From: Benzoatithermus sp963720725
GTDB lineage: Bacteria; Pseudomonadota; Alphaproteobacteria; Geminicoccales; Geminicoccaceae
Length of the DNA stretch: 64,000 nt
Reading direction: 5' to 3'
Assembly: GCA_963720725.1 (NCBI GenBank)
Contig: CAVRGN010000003.1
Coordinates: 1,054,001-1,118,000, forward strand
Position numbers and translations under genes: made by a program. Of the stretch, positions 1 through 8,272 are shown piece after piece. A model generated the notes under the pieces. That model was given only the letters and a program-made list of their open reading frames with translations. It was not told where the DNA came from and made no database searches. Numbering within the stretch: the stretch's first letter is position 1; the number at the start of each line of letters is the position of its first letter.

Positions 1-637
1 TGGCAATGAGCGACAGATAGCCGGAGACGCTCATTGCGCCGCCGCCGATGGCAGAATCATTGCTCAGAAAGCGACTACCCGAAATTCTCAGATCGATATC
101 TGATAAGGCGGTCGCGATCGCGCCTCCGTTCAGCGAAAAATTGTCCTCGAACAAGCTGTCGGCAATCCGAACGTCGCCCCCTGCGAGGAAAACTGCGCCA
201 CCGTCTCCCTTGTAGTCGCCGGCTACCGTGGTATTTGACGTGTTGCTGACAAAAGCCGAGTTCGTTACCGCAAGACTTCTTCCGTCGAAGTGTACAGCGC
301 CGCCGTCACCACCATTGGCGCGGCCATCGCGAAACACCAGATCCGTCAGTGCGACGTCGGTCTGATCGCCGGAAATGGTCATGATCCGGCTGGCGTCGTT
401 GCCGCTGATGGTCACCCCGGTGCCATCGCCATTCTTGTCGCCGTCGATGGTCAGGTCCTTGGTGATCGCCAACTCACCGTTGGTGAGCACCAGCGTCTGA
501 CCCTCGATGCCGTTGGCGAAGACGATCGTGTCGGCCGCTGCCGTGGCGTTGGCCTGCGCAATTGCTTCGCGCAGGCTGAGCAAACCGTCGCCCGAGTTGA
601 CCAAATCTGTGCTTGTGGTGACCGTAAACATTGCCAT
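1..637 (-). CDS. Right-handed beta-helix secreted protein, N-terminal part (runs off the left edge)
   Basis: Partial gene read leftwards from ATG at 637; about 212 residues are visible with no stop before the edge. It starts MAMFTVTTSTD and continues with an SLREAIAQANA segment and then Gly/Asn-rich repeats (SGND, GGAVH, DSLF, GGAIAT) typical of parallel beta-helix proteins. Its first roughly 200 residues closely match the next gene at 923-2992, so the two are tandem paralogues. That gene ends in RTX repeats, so this one may too, but its C-terminus is outside the window. The likely role is an extracellular or surface-exposed passenger; the function is unknown. No classical signal peptide is seen, which fits type I secretion. 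Confidence 0.75.
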   Translation of the reverse strand, partial: MAMFTVTTSTDLVNSGDGLLSLREAIAQANATAAADTIVFANGIEGQTLVLTNGELAITKDLTIDGDKNGDGTGVTISGNDASRIMTISGDQTDVALTDLVFRDGRANGGDGGAVHFDGRSLAVTNSAFVSNTSNTTVAGDYKGDGGAVFLAGGDVRIADSLFEDNFSLNGGAIATALSDIDLRISGSRFLSNDSAIGGGAMSVSGYLSLIA

Positions 638-882
638 TCTTGCTATCCTCTAGCTATGCTTGGCCCAATCGCCAAACAATAACTCATGTCGAGTCAGTTC
701 GCTATGCATTTGGTCAGTATTTGCACATAAGATTTGGCTCGTGTGGCGTTCTGGACACTTGAACAGCTATTGGAAACAGATCGGCGCTAAGATCATCTAT
801 CTTGCGTACATCCAAATTACAGGAAATCGGCGCTACCTCGCAAAAGACATGTCGCTTTTACTGGCACCTAGTCGGAAGGCAC

Positions 883-910
883 GGCAGCCGGCGGATCTGC
901 GCCGGCTGCC
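883..910 (-). terminator. Hairpin just downstream of the RTX/beta-helix gene
   Basis: A perfect 11-bp inverted repeat (GGCAGCCGGCG and its complement) with a 6-base loop lies 13 bases after the stop of the minus-strand gene at 923-2992. It has no clear U-run on the minus strand, so it may be a weak terminator or an RNA-stabilising stem. The rest of the gap, 638-882, is noticeably AT-richer than its surroundings and should hold the promoter of the leftmost gene. Confidence 0.45.
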
Positions 911-922
911 CGTCCGCCATGG

Positions 923-2992
923 TCAGAGATAGAAGTCGAGTGCCGACACGCCCGGGACGCCGTTGAGTTGAATCTGGAACTCGGCGCCGCGGTCGCCGTC
1001 GGTGCTGGCCAGGATGATGGTGTTGCCGCCGGAGGTGAAGAAGCCGAGCTCGCCGGGTCCGGTGAGCGCCGCCGACCCGACCCAGTGGAAGGCCTGGTCC
1101 CCCGCGGTGGTGGTGTCGGCATCGATGCCGGAGAGGTCGATCTTGTCGGTGAGGTGGTGGAAATCGGTGATCACGTCGCGCCCGCTGCCGGGTCTGCTGG
1201 CGGTGGTGAGGTTGTAGTCGTAGAGATCTTGGCCGTCGCCGCCGGTGAAGGTGTCCTTGCCCTTACCGCCTTGGAACCAATTGTCGCCGCTGTCGCCCCA
1301 GAACCGGTCCCTGCCGCCGCCACCGATCGCACCCTCGATCCCGGTGAGCGTATCGTTGCCGTCGCCGCGCTTGGCGGTGTCGGTATCGCCAGGCGCGTCG
1401 CCGCGCAGGTCGACTCGCACCGACTTGTTGCTGTCGCCGTAGTTGGCGATGTCGATCCCGGCGCCGCCGTTGAGACAGTCCTTGCCGCCATTGCCCTCGA
1501 GGAAGTCGTTGCCGTCGCCGCCGTTCAGGGTGTCCTTGCCGGCCAGACCCTTGAGGAAGTCGTCGCCGGCCAAGCCGTTCAGCGTGTTGGCGCGGCCGTT
1601 GCCGATGATCGAATCATTGTTGAGAGAGGAGGCATGCGAGGGCACGAACCCGCTTTCTGCGGCGCCGATGTCGGGATTGGTGAGCGACGGCGTCGGGCGG
1701 TGGACGCCGAGCTGGTCGGTGGAACTGCTGGCAAACCGGTCGGCACCGCCGAGCGCCGGGTTGGCGACGTCGCCCAGGAGCTGCACGATGCCGTCGTCGT
1801 TGACCATGCCACCGCCAGTGGCGGGATCGGTGGCGGCAAAGACGGTCGCGGGGTCGACAAGCTGACGGTCGCCGACGCCGGCGCCGGTGACGGTGCTGCC
1901 GAAGATGTTGTGACCGTTGGAGCGGGTGATCGCCCCCTCGATGTCGGCATCGGACGCTTCGGCGCCGACGACCTGGTTGCCGGCCACGATCGTGTTGGCG
2001 ATGTCGAGCGTCGCCGAGGCGGAGTAGATCGAGACGGAGATTCCGCCGCCGCGGCCGCCGGCCTCGTAGCCCTGGGTGGCGATGTTCGAGGTGATCGTGC
2101 TGTTTCTGATCACGAGATCGCCGGAATAGGCGGCGATGCCACCGCCGTCGCCGCTGCCGTAACTGCCGCCATAGGCGAGGTTGCCGGCGATGGTGCTGTC
2201 GGAGATGGTCAGGCTGGTGCCTCGCGACTCCACGCCTCCTCCGCCGTATTGCGCCTGATTGTCGATGATGGCCGAGCGGTTGATGATCCCGGTCCCTTCG
2301 ACCCAGATGCCGCCGCCACCGCCGCTGTGATAGTAGCCGGCCGAATTGCCGGAAATCGTCGTGTCCTCGACGGACAGATAGCCGTTCGCGGCGATCGCGC
2401 CGCCAAGCCCGGCGCTGTTGCCCGAAAACGCGCTGTTCTGAACGCGCATCGACCGATCGGCATAGGCGCCGAGGGCACCGCCAAAGGCGGCGTCGTTGTC
2501 GATGAACCTGCTGTCCGAAACGGTCAGTTCCCCGCTGGCGAGAAAGATGGCCCCACCGCCTCCGGTGAACTCGGTGCCAAAGGTCGCGTTGTCGGAGAAG
2601 GTCGCGTTGACGACGGTGAGGCTCTGGCCTCCCGCATGGACGGCACCGCCGTCGCCCGACCCCTGACCGAAACTGTTGCCATGGCGCAGATCGATATCTT
2701 TGAGCGTGACATCGGTCTCGCCGCCGCTGATGCTCATGATGCGGGTGTTGTCGTCGCCGCTGATGGCCACCCGCGTGCCGTCATTGTCATGGTCGCCGTC
2801 GATGGTCGTGTCGCGGCCGAGAGCGAGCTCTCCACCGGTCAGCACCAGCGTCTGGCCCTCGAGTTCTCCGGCAAAGACGATGGTGTCCGCCGCCGCCGTG
2901 GCATTCGCCTGCGCTACGGCCTCGCGCAGGCTCAGCAGGCTGTCGCCCGCGTCGCTGATATCGTTGACCGTGGTAACCGTGAACGTTGCCAT
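923..2992 (-). CDS. Right-handed beta-helix protein with C-terminal RTX calcium-binding repeats
   Basis: 689 residues from ATG at 2992; the open frame extends 23 codons further upstream but MATFTVTTVND matches the paralogue's start. Residues 1-450 are a parallel beta-helix region with SLREAVAQANA near the start and many NxAxxGGA-type turns. Residues about 464-590 hold glycine- and aspartate-rich nonapeptides (AGKDTLNGG, GNDFLEGN, GKDTFTGG), the RTX calcium-binding repeat. The last 100 residues (GRDVITDF, DKIDLSGID) resemble the serralysin/M10 C-terminal domain that carries the type I secretion signal. The family is exported by ABC-type secretion systems; none is in the window. It is a tandem paralogue of the gene to its left. 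The substrate or ligand is unknown. Confidence 0.88.
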   Translation of the reverse strand: MATFTVTTVNDISDAGDSLLSLREAVAQANATAAADTIVFAGELEGQTLVLTGGELALGRDTTIDGDHDNDGTRVAISGDDNTRIMSISGGETDVTLKDIDLRHGNSFGQGSGDGGAVHAGGQSLTVVNATFSDNATFGTEFTGGGGAIFLASGELTVSDSRFIDNDAAFGGALGAYADRSMRVQNSAFSGNSAGLGGAIAANGYLSVEDTTISGNSAGYYHSGGGGGIWVEGTGIINRSAIIDNQAQYGGGGVESRGTSLTISDSTIAGNLAYGGSYGSGDGGGIAAYSGDLVIRNSTITSNIATQGYEAGGRGGGISVSIYSASATLDIANTIVAGNQVVGAEASDADIEGAITRSNGHNIFGSTVTGAGVGDRQLVDPATVFAATDPATGGGMVNDDGIVQLLGDVANPALGGADRFASSSTDQLGVHRPTPSLTNPDIGAAESGFVPSHASSLNNDSIIGNGRANTLNGLAGDDFLKGLAGKDTLNGGDGNDFLEGNGGKDCLNGGAGIDIANYGDSNKSVRVDLRGDAPGDTDTAKRGDGNDTLTGIEGAIGGGGRDRFWGDSGDNWFQGGKGKDTFTGGDGQDLYDYNLTTASRPGSGRDVITDFHHLTDKIDLSGIDADTTTAGDQAFHWVGSAALTGPGELGFFTSGGNTIILASTDGDRGAEFQIQLNGVPGVSALDFYL

Positions 2993-3160
2993 AACCACCC
3001 TTCCGTTTTTCTTTGCTCGATCCGCCCAGGCTACGGTCTGAGGTCGATGGCGCAACCGCACCCGGCCCGATAACCGGCCCTAGACGCGACAGGTGTTGCG
3101 TCGCGAACACGGCCCGCCGCGCCTTTGCCGAGCCCGATTTCCTGGTCTAAGGTTGCCGCC

Positions 3161-4015
3161 ATGACCCAGCCGACCGCGCCGAAGTTGCATTTCATTTCCG
3201 GCCTGCCGCGTTCGGGCTCGACGCTGTTGGCCGGGATTTTGCGCCAGAATCCAAGCTTTTACGCTGCCATGAGCGGCCCGGTGGCAGGGTTGGTGACGGT
3301 CCTGCTGAATGCCATGGGACCCCAGAACGAAACCGCCGTGTTCCTCGACGAGGAGCGCAAGGCCGAGCTGCTGCGCGCGGTCATTCAGGCATACTATAGG
3401 CCGCAGTCGGACCGTGCGGTGATGTTCGACACCAACCGCGCCTGGTGCGCCCGGCTGCCGCTTCTGGTCACCCTGTTTCCCGGCGCGCGGGTGATCTGCT
3501 GCGTGCGCGACGTGGCCTGGGTCCTGGACAGCTTCGAGCGGCTGGTGCGCAAGAACCCGCTCTCGCCGACCAAGCTGTTCGCCACGCCCGAGGAGCGGCA
3601 GACCGTCTACAGCCGGGTCGAGGCGCTGGCACATCGCGACCGGGTCGTCGGCTTCGCCTGGTCGGCGCTCAAGGAGGCCTATTATGGCGAGCACTCGCGC
3701 TCGCTGCTGCTGGTCGAGTACGACATCCTGTGCCAGCGGCCGCGCGACACGCTGCGGCTGGTCTACGAATTTCTGGGTGAGCCCTGGTTTGAGCATGATT
3801 TCGAGCAGGTCGAGTATGATGAGCCCGAGTTCGACGCCCAGCTCGGGGCTCCCGGTCTGCACAGCGTGAAGAGCAAGGTCGAGTTCGCACCCCGGCGCAC
3901 CATCCTGCCGCCCGACCTGTTCGAGAAATATGCGACCCTTGCCTTCTGGCGCGACCCGAAGGGTTCGGCCGCTTGGCGGATCACCGCCCAGGCGGATGCG
4001 GCCAAGCCCGGCTGA
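3161..4015 (+). CDS. Sulfotransferase family protein
   Basis: 284 residues. An in-frame start exists 36 bases upstream, but ATG at 3161 is preferred because AAGG lies 9 bases before it and the conserved N-terminus begins there. The PAPS 5'-phosphosulfate loop GLPRSGSTLL spans residues 14-23, and a later RVICCVRD segment matches the 3'-phosphate-binding strand of sulfotransferases. The family transfers sulfuryl groups from PAPS to hydroxyl or amino acceptors; the acceptor cannot be read from sequence. It is divergent from the RTX gene, with about 170 bases for both promoters. A GNAT gene begins 3 bases after its stop, so the two are probably co-transcribed. cysQ, which clears PAP made by sulfotransferases, lies 5.5 kb downstream. 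Confidence 0.85.
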   Translation: MTQPTAPKLHFISGLPRSGSTLLAGILRQNPSFYAAMSGPVAGLVTVLLNAMGPQNETAVFLDEERKAELLRAVIQAYYRPQSDRAVMFDTNRAWCARLPLLVTLFPGARVICCVRDVAWVLDSFERLVRKNPLSPTKLFATPEERQTVYSRVEALAHRDRVVGFAWSALKEAYYGEHSRSLLLVEYDILCQRPRDTLRLVYEFLGEPWFEHDFEQVEYDEPEFDAQLGAPGLHSVKSKVEFAPRRTILPPDLFEKYATLAFWRDPKGSAAWRITAQADAAKPG

Positions 4016-4018
4016 TCC

Positions 4019-4462
4019 ATGCCCGCGATCCGGCGCTACCGCGACGGCGATCGCGACGAGCTCCTGGACGTCTGGGAAGCGGCCAACCGGGTCGGTCATC
4101 CCTTCTTCGACGCGGCCGAGCTCGCCGCCCGGCGGCGGCGACTGATCGAGCTCCACTTGCCGGCGTCGGAAACCTGGGTCGCCTGGCAGAAGGAGCGGAT
4201 CGTCGGCGGCATCGGCCTGGTCGGCGCCCATGTCGGCGGTCTGTTCGTTCACCCATCGCACCACCGCCGCGGCATCGGCCGGCGGCTGCTGGAGCATGCC
4301 GCGGCGCTTCACGGGCCGCTGACGCTCGAGGTCTACCGCACCAACTGCGCAGCACTCGCATTCTACGGCCGCTGCGGTTTCGTCGCGGTGGAGTGCCGCC
4401 AGCTGGACGATGACGGACGGCCTTGGCCGGTGGTGGTCATGAGCGGGCCGGCCGCGGCGTGA
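4019..4462 (+). CDS. GNAT family N-acetyltransferase
   Basis: 147 residues, a full-length small GNAT domain. It shows the LFVHPSHHRRGIGRRLL segment, the strand plus acetyl-CoA pyrophosphate loop (R-x-x-G-x-G) at about residues 75-92, and the C-terminal NCAALAFYGRCGF segment typical of the fold. It acetylates an unknown amine in the cytoplasm. It starts 3 bases after the sulfotransferase stop and overlaps the next GNAT gene by 4 bases, so the three form an operon. Confidence 0.85.
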   Translation: MPAIRRYRDGDRDELLDVWEAANRVGHPFFDAAELAARRRRLIELHLPASETWVAWQKERIVGGIGLVGAHVGGLFVHPSHHRRGIGRRLLEHAAALHGPLTLEVYRTNCAALAFYGRCGFVAVECRQLDDDGRPWPVVVMSGPAAA

Positions 4463-4908
4463 CGACCCTCCGCCGCGCCACTGACGCCGACCTGCCGGCG
4501 ATCGAGGCGCTGGTCGCACGTGCCTACGGCCACTACATGGCCCGGCTTGGCCGGGCGCCCGGACCCATGGTCGACGACTACGCCGCCCGGATCGCCGAGG
4601 GCGTGGTCTCCGTGCTCGAGGAGGAAGGCCGGGTCGTGGCCCTGCTGGTCCTGCTGCCGGCGGAGGACCACCTGCTGCTCGACAACGTCGCCGTGGACCC
4701 GGCCGCGCAGGGTCGGGGCCACGGCCGGCGCCTGATTGCGGCCGCCGAGTCCGAGGCCAGACGACGCGGCCTGAGCGAGCTGAGGCTCTATACCCACGAG
4801 CTGATGACCGAGAACATCGCGCTCTACGAACGTCACGGCTTCGTCGAGACACATCGTGGCGAGCAGGCCGGGTTTCGTCGCGTGTTCATGCGCAAACCCG
4901 TCGGCTAG
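4459..4908 (+). CDS. GNAT family N-acetyltransferase
   Basis: 149 residues from GTG at 4459, which overlaps the previous stop as GTGA; this coupling decides the start over a TTG 36 bases upstream. The acetyl-CoA loop AAQGRGHGRRLI follows the LDNVAVDP strand, and NIALYERHGFVE closes the fold. It is distinct in sequence from the preceding GNAT, so it is not a recent duplicate. The substrate is unknown. About 115 bases separate it from the molybdenum hydroxylase gene. Confidence 0.85.
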   Translation: MTTLRRATDADLPAIEALVARAYGHYMARLGRAPGPMVDDYAARIAEGVVSVLEEEGRVVALLVLLPAEDHLLLDNVAVDPAAQGRGHGRRLIAAAESEARRRGLSELRLYTHELMTENIALYERHGFVETHRGEQAGFRRVFMRKPVG

Positions 4909-5023
4909 GGTTCGCGGCAAGGCGGGACCCGGCTTGCCGCCGTTGCTCGGTGCACTACTATCGGGGCCAGACCAAGTCGGTCGCGCGCGCGTCACCTGCG
5001 ATCGCCGCGCATGGGAGGACATC

Positions 5024-7334
5024 ATGAGCAAGTTCGGGATCGGACAGCCGGTCCGCCGGGTCGAGGACCAGCGGTTCATCACCGGGCAGGGGCGCTACAC
5101 CGACGACATCAACCTGCCGGGGCAGGCGCATGGCTATGTGTTGCGCTCGCCGACCGCGCACGCGCGGATTGCGCGGATCGACACCGCGGCCGCGAAGGCG
5201 GCGCCGGGTGTGCTGCTGGTGCTGACCGGCGCCGAGTTCGACGCCGCGATTCCCTGCCTGATCCCGATCACCAACCGCGACGGATCGGAGCGCGCCGATC
5301 CCAAGCACCCGATCCTGTGCCGTGACGAGGTGAACTATGTCGGCGACCATGTCGCCTTCGTCGTCGCCGAGACGCGCATCCAGGCCAAGGACGCGGCCGA
5401 ACTGATCGAGGTCGACTACGAGGATCTGCCGGCCGTCGCCGACACCGCCAAGGCGCTGGACGCCGGCGCGGCGCAGGTCCACCCGGAAGCACCGGGCAAT
5501 CTCGCCTTCGACTGGCATTTCGGTGACGAGGCGGTCGTGCAGGCCGCGTTCGCCAAGGCCGCCAGGGTGGTCGAGCTCGAGCTGGTCAACAACCGGGTGA
5601 TCTGCAACGCCATGGAGCCGCGCGCCTGCGTCGCGGAATGGGATGCTGGCGACGGCAAGCTCACGGTTCAGACCTGCACCCAGGGCGGTTGGGGCCATCG
5701 CGACGTGCTGGCGGCGAATCTCGGCCTCGAGGCGGAGCAGGTGCGGGTGATCACGCCCGACGTCGGCGGCGGCTTCGGGATGAAGGCCTTCTTTTATCCC
5801 GAGTACTCGATGGCGGCGTTCGCCGCCCGGGCGCTCGGCCGGCCCGTCAAGTGGACGGCCGAGCGCGGCGAGAGCTATCTCTCGGACACGATGGGCCGCG
5901 ACCATGTCACCACCGCCAGGATCGCCTTCGACGCCGACCACAGGATCCTCGGCCTGAAGGTCGACTTGATTTCGAACATGGGCGCCTACTACTACGCCTA
6001 TGCGCCCTATATTCCGACCGGCGCCGCCCTGAAGGTGCTGCCTGGCGTCTACGACGTGAAGACTCTCAGCTACGGCGTGAAGGGCGTGTTCACCAACACC
6101 GTGCCGGTCGACGCCTATCGGGGCGCCGGCCGCCCGGAGTCGATCTACTGCATCGAGCGGCTGATGGACTACGCCGCCGACCAGCTGGGCGTCGACCCGG
6201 TCGAGCTGCGCCGCCGCAACTTCATCCGCCCCGAGCAAATGCCGTTCAAGACCGCGGCAGGCGAACTCTACGACACCGGCGAGTTCGCGAAGGTGATGGA
6301 CACTTGCCTGAACAAGGCGGATTGGGCGGGGCTGGGTGCGCGCCGCGCCCGGGCGCAGGCCAACGGCAAGCTGCGTGGCATCGGCATGTGCTACTACATC
6401 GAATCGACCATGGGCGATCCGACCGAGCATGCCGCCATCGAGTTCACCGAGGACGGCCACGTCAACGTCCTGGTCGGCACGCAGACCAACGGCCAGGGTC
6501 ACGACACCGCCTACGCCCAGGTTCTGCACAGCCGTCTCAACGTGCCGTTCGAGAAGATTCGCATCGTCCAGGGCGACACCGACCGCATTCGCGCCGGCGG
6601 CGGGACCGGCGGCTCGCGCTCGCTGACCGCCCAGGGCATGGCGATCAACGACGCGTCCGACCTGGTGATCGAGCGCGGCAAGGAGTTCGCCGCCCAGCTG
6701 TTCGAGACCGCGGCCGCCGATATCCAGTTCCAGGATGGCACGTTCCGCGTCGCCGGCACCGACCGTGCCGTCGACATCATGGAGCTGGCCGGCAAGGCGC
6801 GGCACATGGCGCCCACGCTGGGCATGGAAGGCGGGCTCGAACTCGGCCGCCACCACCAATCTCAGCGCCTGGACCTTCCCCAATGGCTGCCACATCGCCG
6901 AGGTCGAGGTCGATCCCGACACCGGCACGGTCGCGGTGGTCGATTACAACATCGTCGACGATTTCGGCGTGGTCCTGAATCCGATGCTGGTCGAGGGCCA
7001 GGTGCATGGCGGGATCGTGCAGGGCATCGGGCAGGCGCTGCTGGAAGGCGCCGTCTACGACGATAGCGGGCAGCTGCTGACGGGCTCGTTCATGGACTAC
7101 ACCATGCCGCGCGCCGACAACATGCCGTCCTTCGACTTCTCGACGGTCGAGGTACGCTGCAAGAACAACGCGATGGGCGTCAAGGGCTGCGGCGAGGCGG
7201 GCTCGGTGGGAGCGCCCGCGGCGGTGATCAACGCGCTGGTCGATGCCCTGGCGGCCCATGGCATCGACCATGTCGACATGCCGGCGACGCCGGAGAAGGT
7301 CTGGCGTCTGGCGCAGCGGCGTCTGGCGGCGTAG
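5024..7334 (+). pseudogene. CoxL-like (form II) molybdopterin-binding aldehyde/xanthine dehydrogenase family large subunit, frameshifted
   Basis: Starts at ATG 5024 with GGGAGGA 5 bases upstream (MSKFGIGQPVRR). It contains the GGGFGMKAF molybdenum-cofactor segment, VDAYRGAGRPE and, near the end, GCGEAGSVGAP with the active-site Glu of the xanthine oxidase family. The AYRGAGR motif marks form II proteins; true CO dehydrogenases have a Cys-containing AYxCSFR loop, so CO oxidation is unlikely. The frame breaks near 6840: frame one loses homology after GMEGGL and the missing part (TTNLSAWTFPNGCH) continues in the next frame. Removing one A from GAACTCGG restores a full protein of about 769 residues. 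No iron-sulfur or FAD subunit gene is adjacent. It is either a sequencing error or a recent pseudogene. Confidence 0.85.
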
Positions 7335-7362
7335 GCGCCGCCGTCCCAAGGAGCGGGAGCGG

Positions 7363-7387
7363 GGAACCGACCGACAGCGGAGCCGTT
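7363..7387 (+). promoter_or_regulatory. Candidate EcfG-type (general stress response) promoter
   Basis: GGAAC, 16 bases, then CGTT: an exact match to the consensus known for EcfG sigma factors of alphaproteobacteria. It lies 29 bases after the CoxL-like gene. An ECF sigma gene starts at 7574, but a strong terminator at 7437-7462 lies between, so the promoter may serve a short RNA. Confidence 0.5.
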
Positions 7388-7394
7388 GATGGTA

Positions 7395-7462
7395 CGACGC
7401 TTGTTTCTCCGTTTGACCTCTCCCTCGTGCCAACTCGGCCCCCCTCGCGGGGGCCATTTTTT
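7395..7462 (+). ncRNA. Candidate small RNA between a stress-type promoter and an intrinsic terminator
   Basis: Inferred transcript of about 65-70 nucleotides: start expected just after the CGTT element at 7384-7387, end at the terminator. It has no convincing open reading frame. This is an inference from the promoter plus terminator layout only; read-through into the ECF gene or a simple coxL terminator are the alternatives. Confidence 0.3.
7437..7462 (+). terminator. Rho-independent terminator
   Basis: Seven perfect G/C pairs (GGCCCCC with GGGGGCC), a 5-base loop and a following ATTTTTT tract: a textbook intrinsic terminator on the plus strand, downstream of the CoxL-like gene and upstream of the ECF sigma gene. 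Confidence 0.85.
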
Positions 7463-7573
7463 CGCCTGCTTCTCCCCTGGCTGGCCGTCGCGGTCCGGCT
7501 AGAACGATTTTCGCGTGTACGGTGCCGTTGGCGGCATGGTAGATTTGCGCATCTAGTGGGGAATGGAGGCGTC

Positions 7574-8272
7574 ATGTCGGTCTTCCGAGAGGAAGTCGCG
7601 AGTCTGGTGCCGGTGCTTCGCGCTTTCGCACGCGCACTGGCGGGCGGCGATCACAGCCTTGCCGACGATCTCGTCCAGGACACCATGGTGAACGCACTCA
7701 GGGCGCAGGCACAGTACCGGCCCGGCACCAATCTCGAGGCGTGGCTGTTCACGATCCTGCGCAACCGGTTCCGCAGCCTGCGGGGACGGCGGCACGTCTC
7801 TGCCGAGATCGCCGTGGATGATCTGGCACCGCTGGCCACGGTGGCCCCGGCCCAGGATTCGTTGGTGGAGGTCATGGCGTTCCGCCGCGCCTTCCGCCGT
7901 CTGCCGCCGACGCAGCGCGAGATGCTGGTGCTGATCGGCGTGCGCGGCATGACCTATGAGGAGGCGGCAGAGTTCTGCGGCTGTGAGGTCGGTACGGCCA
8001 AGAGCCGGGCGCACCGGGCGAGAGCGGCGTTGCGCGCCATGCTGCTGGACGAGCCGGAGGTCACGAGCACCGCGCAGCGGCTCGGGATCCATGGCGCCGC
8101 CCCGGCTCGGCGCGCCGTGCGGCCCGTATCTGGAATGTCGGGATCGTCGATCCCGCTGCCGCCCGGTGAGCGCTCAGTCGAACCTGAACGCGCGGCCGGG
8201 GCTGCGAAGTGGCGGCATCAGGCCGTCGCCGGCGACATGGTCGACGCCCGCCGCCGCCGCCAAGCGGCATAG
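7574..8272 (+). CDS. ECF-family RNA polymerase sigma factor
   Basis: 232 residues from ATG at 7574, with GGAGG 4 bases upstream. Region 2 is at about residues 15-80 (DLVQDTMVNALRA, then NLEAWLFTILRNRF) and region 4 at about 110-160 (LPPTQREMLVLIGVRGMTYEEAAE, then GTAKSRAHRARAAL). The domain order and the FRSLRGRR segment resemble EcfG/ECF15-type factors, but no NepR or PhyR gene is adjacent, so the subgroup is uncertain. The last 65 residues extend beyond the usual ECF length and overlap the converging gene by 99 bases, so this tail may be a low-complexity extension. It directs core polymerase to a specific promoter set. Confidence 0.85.
   Translation: MSVFREEVASLVPVLRAFARALAGGDHSLADDLVQDTMVNALRAQAQYRPGTNLEAWLFTILRNRFRSLRGRRHVSAEIAVDDLAPLATVAPAQDSLVEVMAFRRAFRRLPPTQREMLVLIGVRGMTYEEAAEFCGCEVGTAKSRAHRARAALRAMLLDEPEVTSTAQRLGIHGAAPARRAVRPVSGMSGSSIPLPPGERSVEPERAAGAAKWRHQAVAGDMVDARRRRQAA

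Noticed and set aside
1243..1620. DNA repeat array
   Set aside because: The short periodic DNA similarity is the coding of RTX nonapeptides, not a CRISPR or tandem repeat. No CRISPR array, insertion sequence or prophage was seen in the window.
968..3073. 701-codon open frame antisense to the RTX gene
   Set aside because: It is a codon-bias shadow: Val/Ala/Gly-rich with no motifs, while the opposite strand has clear beta-helix and RTX repeats.
3080..4852. 590-codon minus-strand open frame
   Set aside because: It is antisense to the sulfotransferase and GNAT genes, which have real motifs and ribosome-binding sites.
5024..7334. Aerobic CO dehydrogenase
   Set aside because: The active-site loop is AYRGAGR, not the Cys-containing loop of true CoxL.
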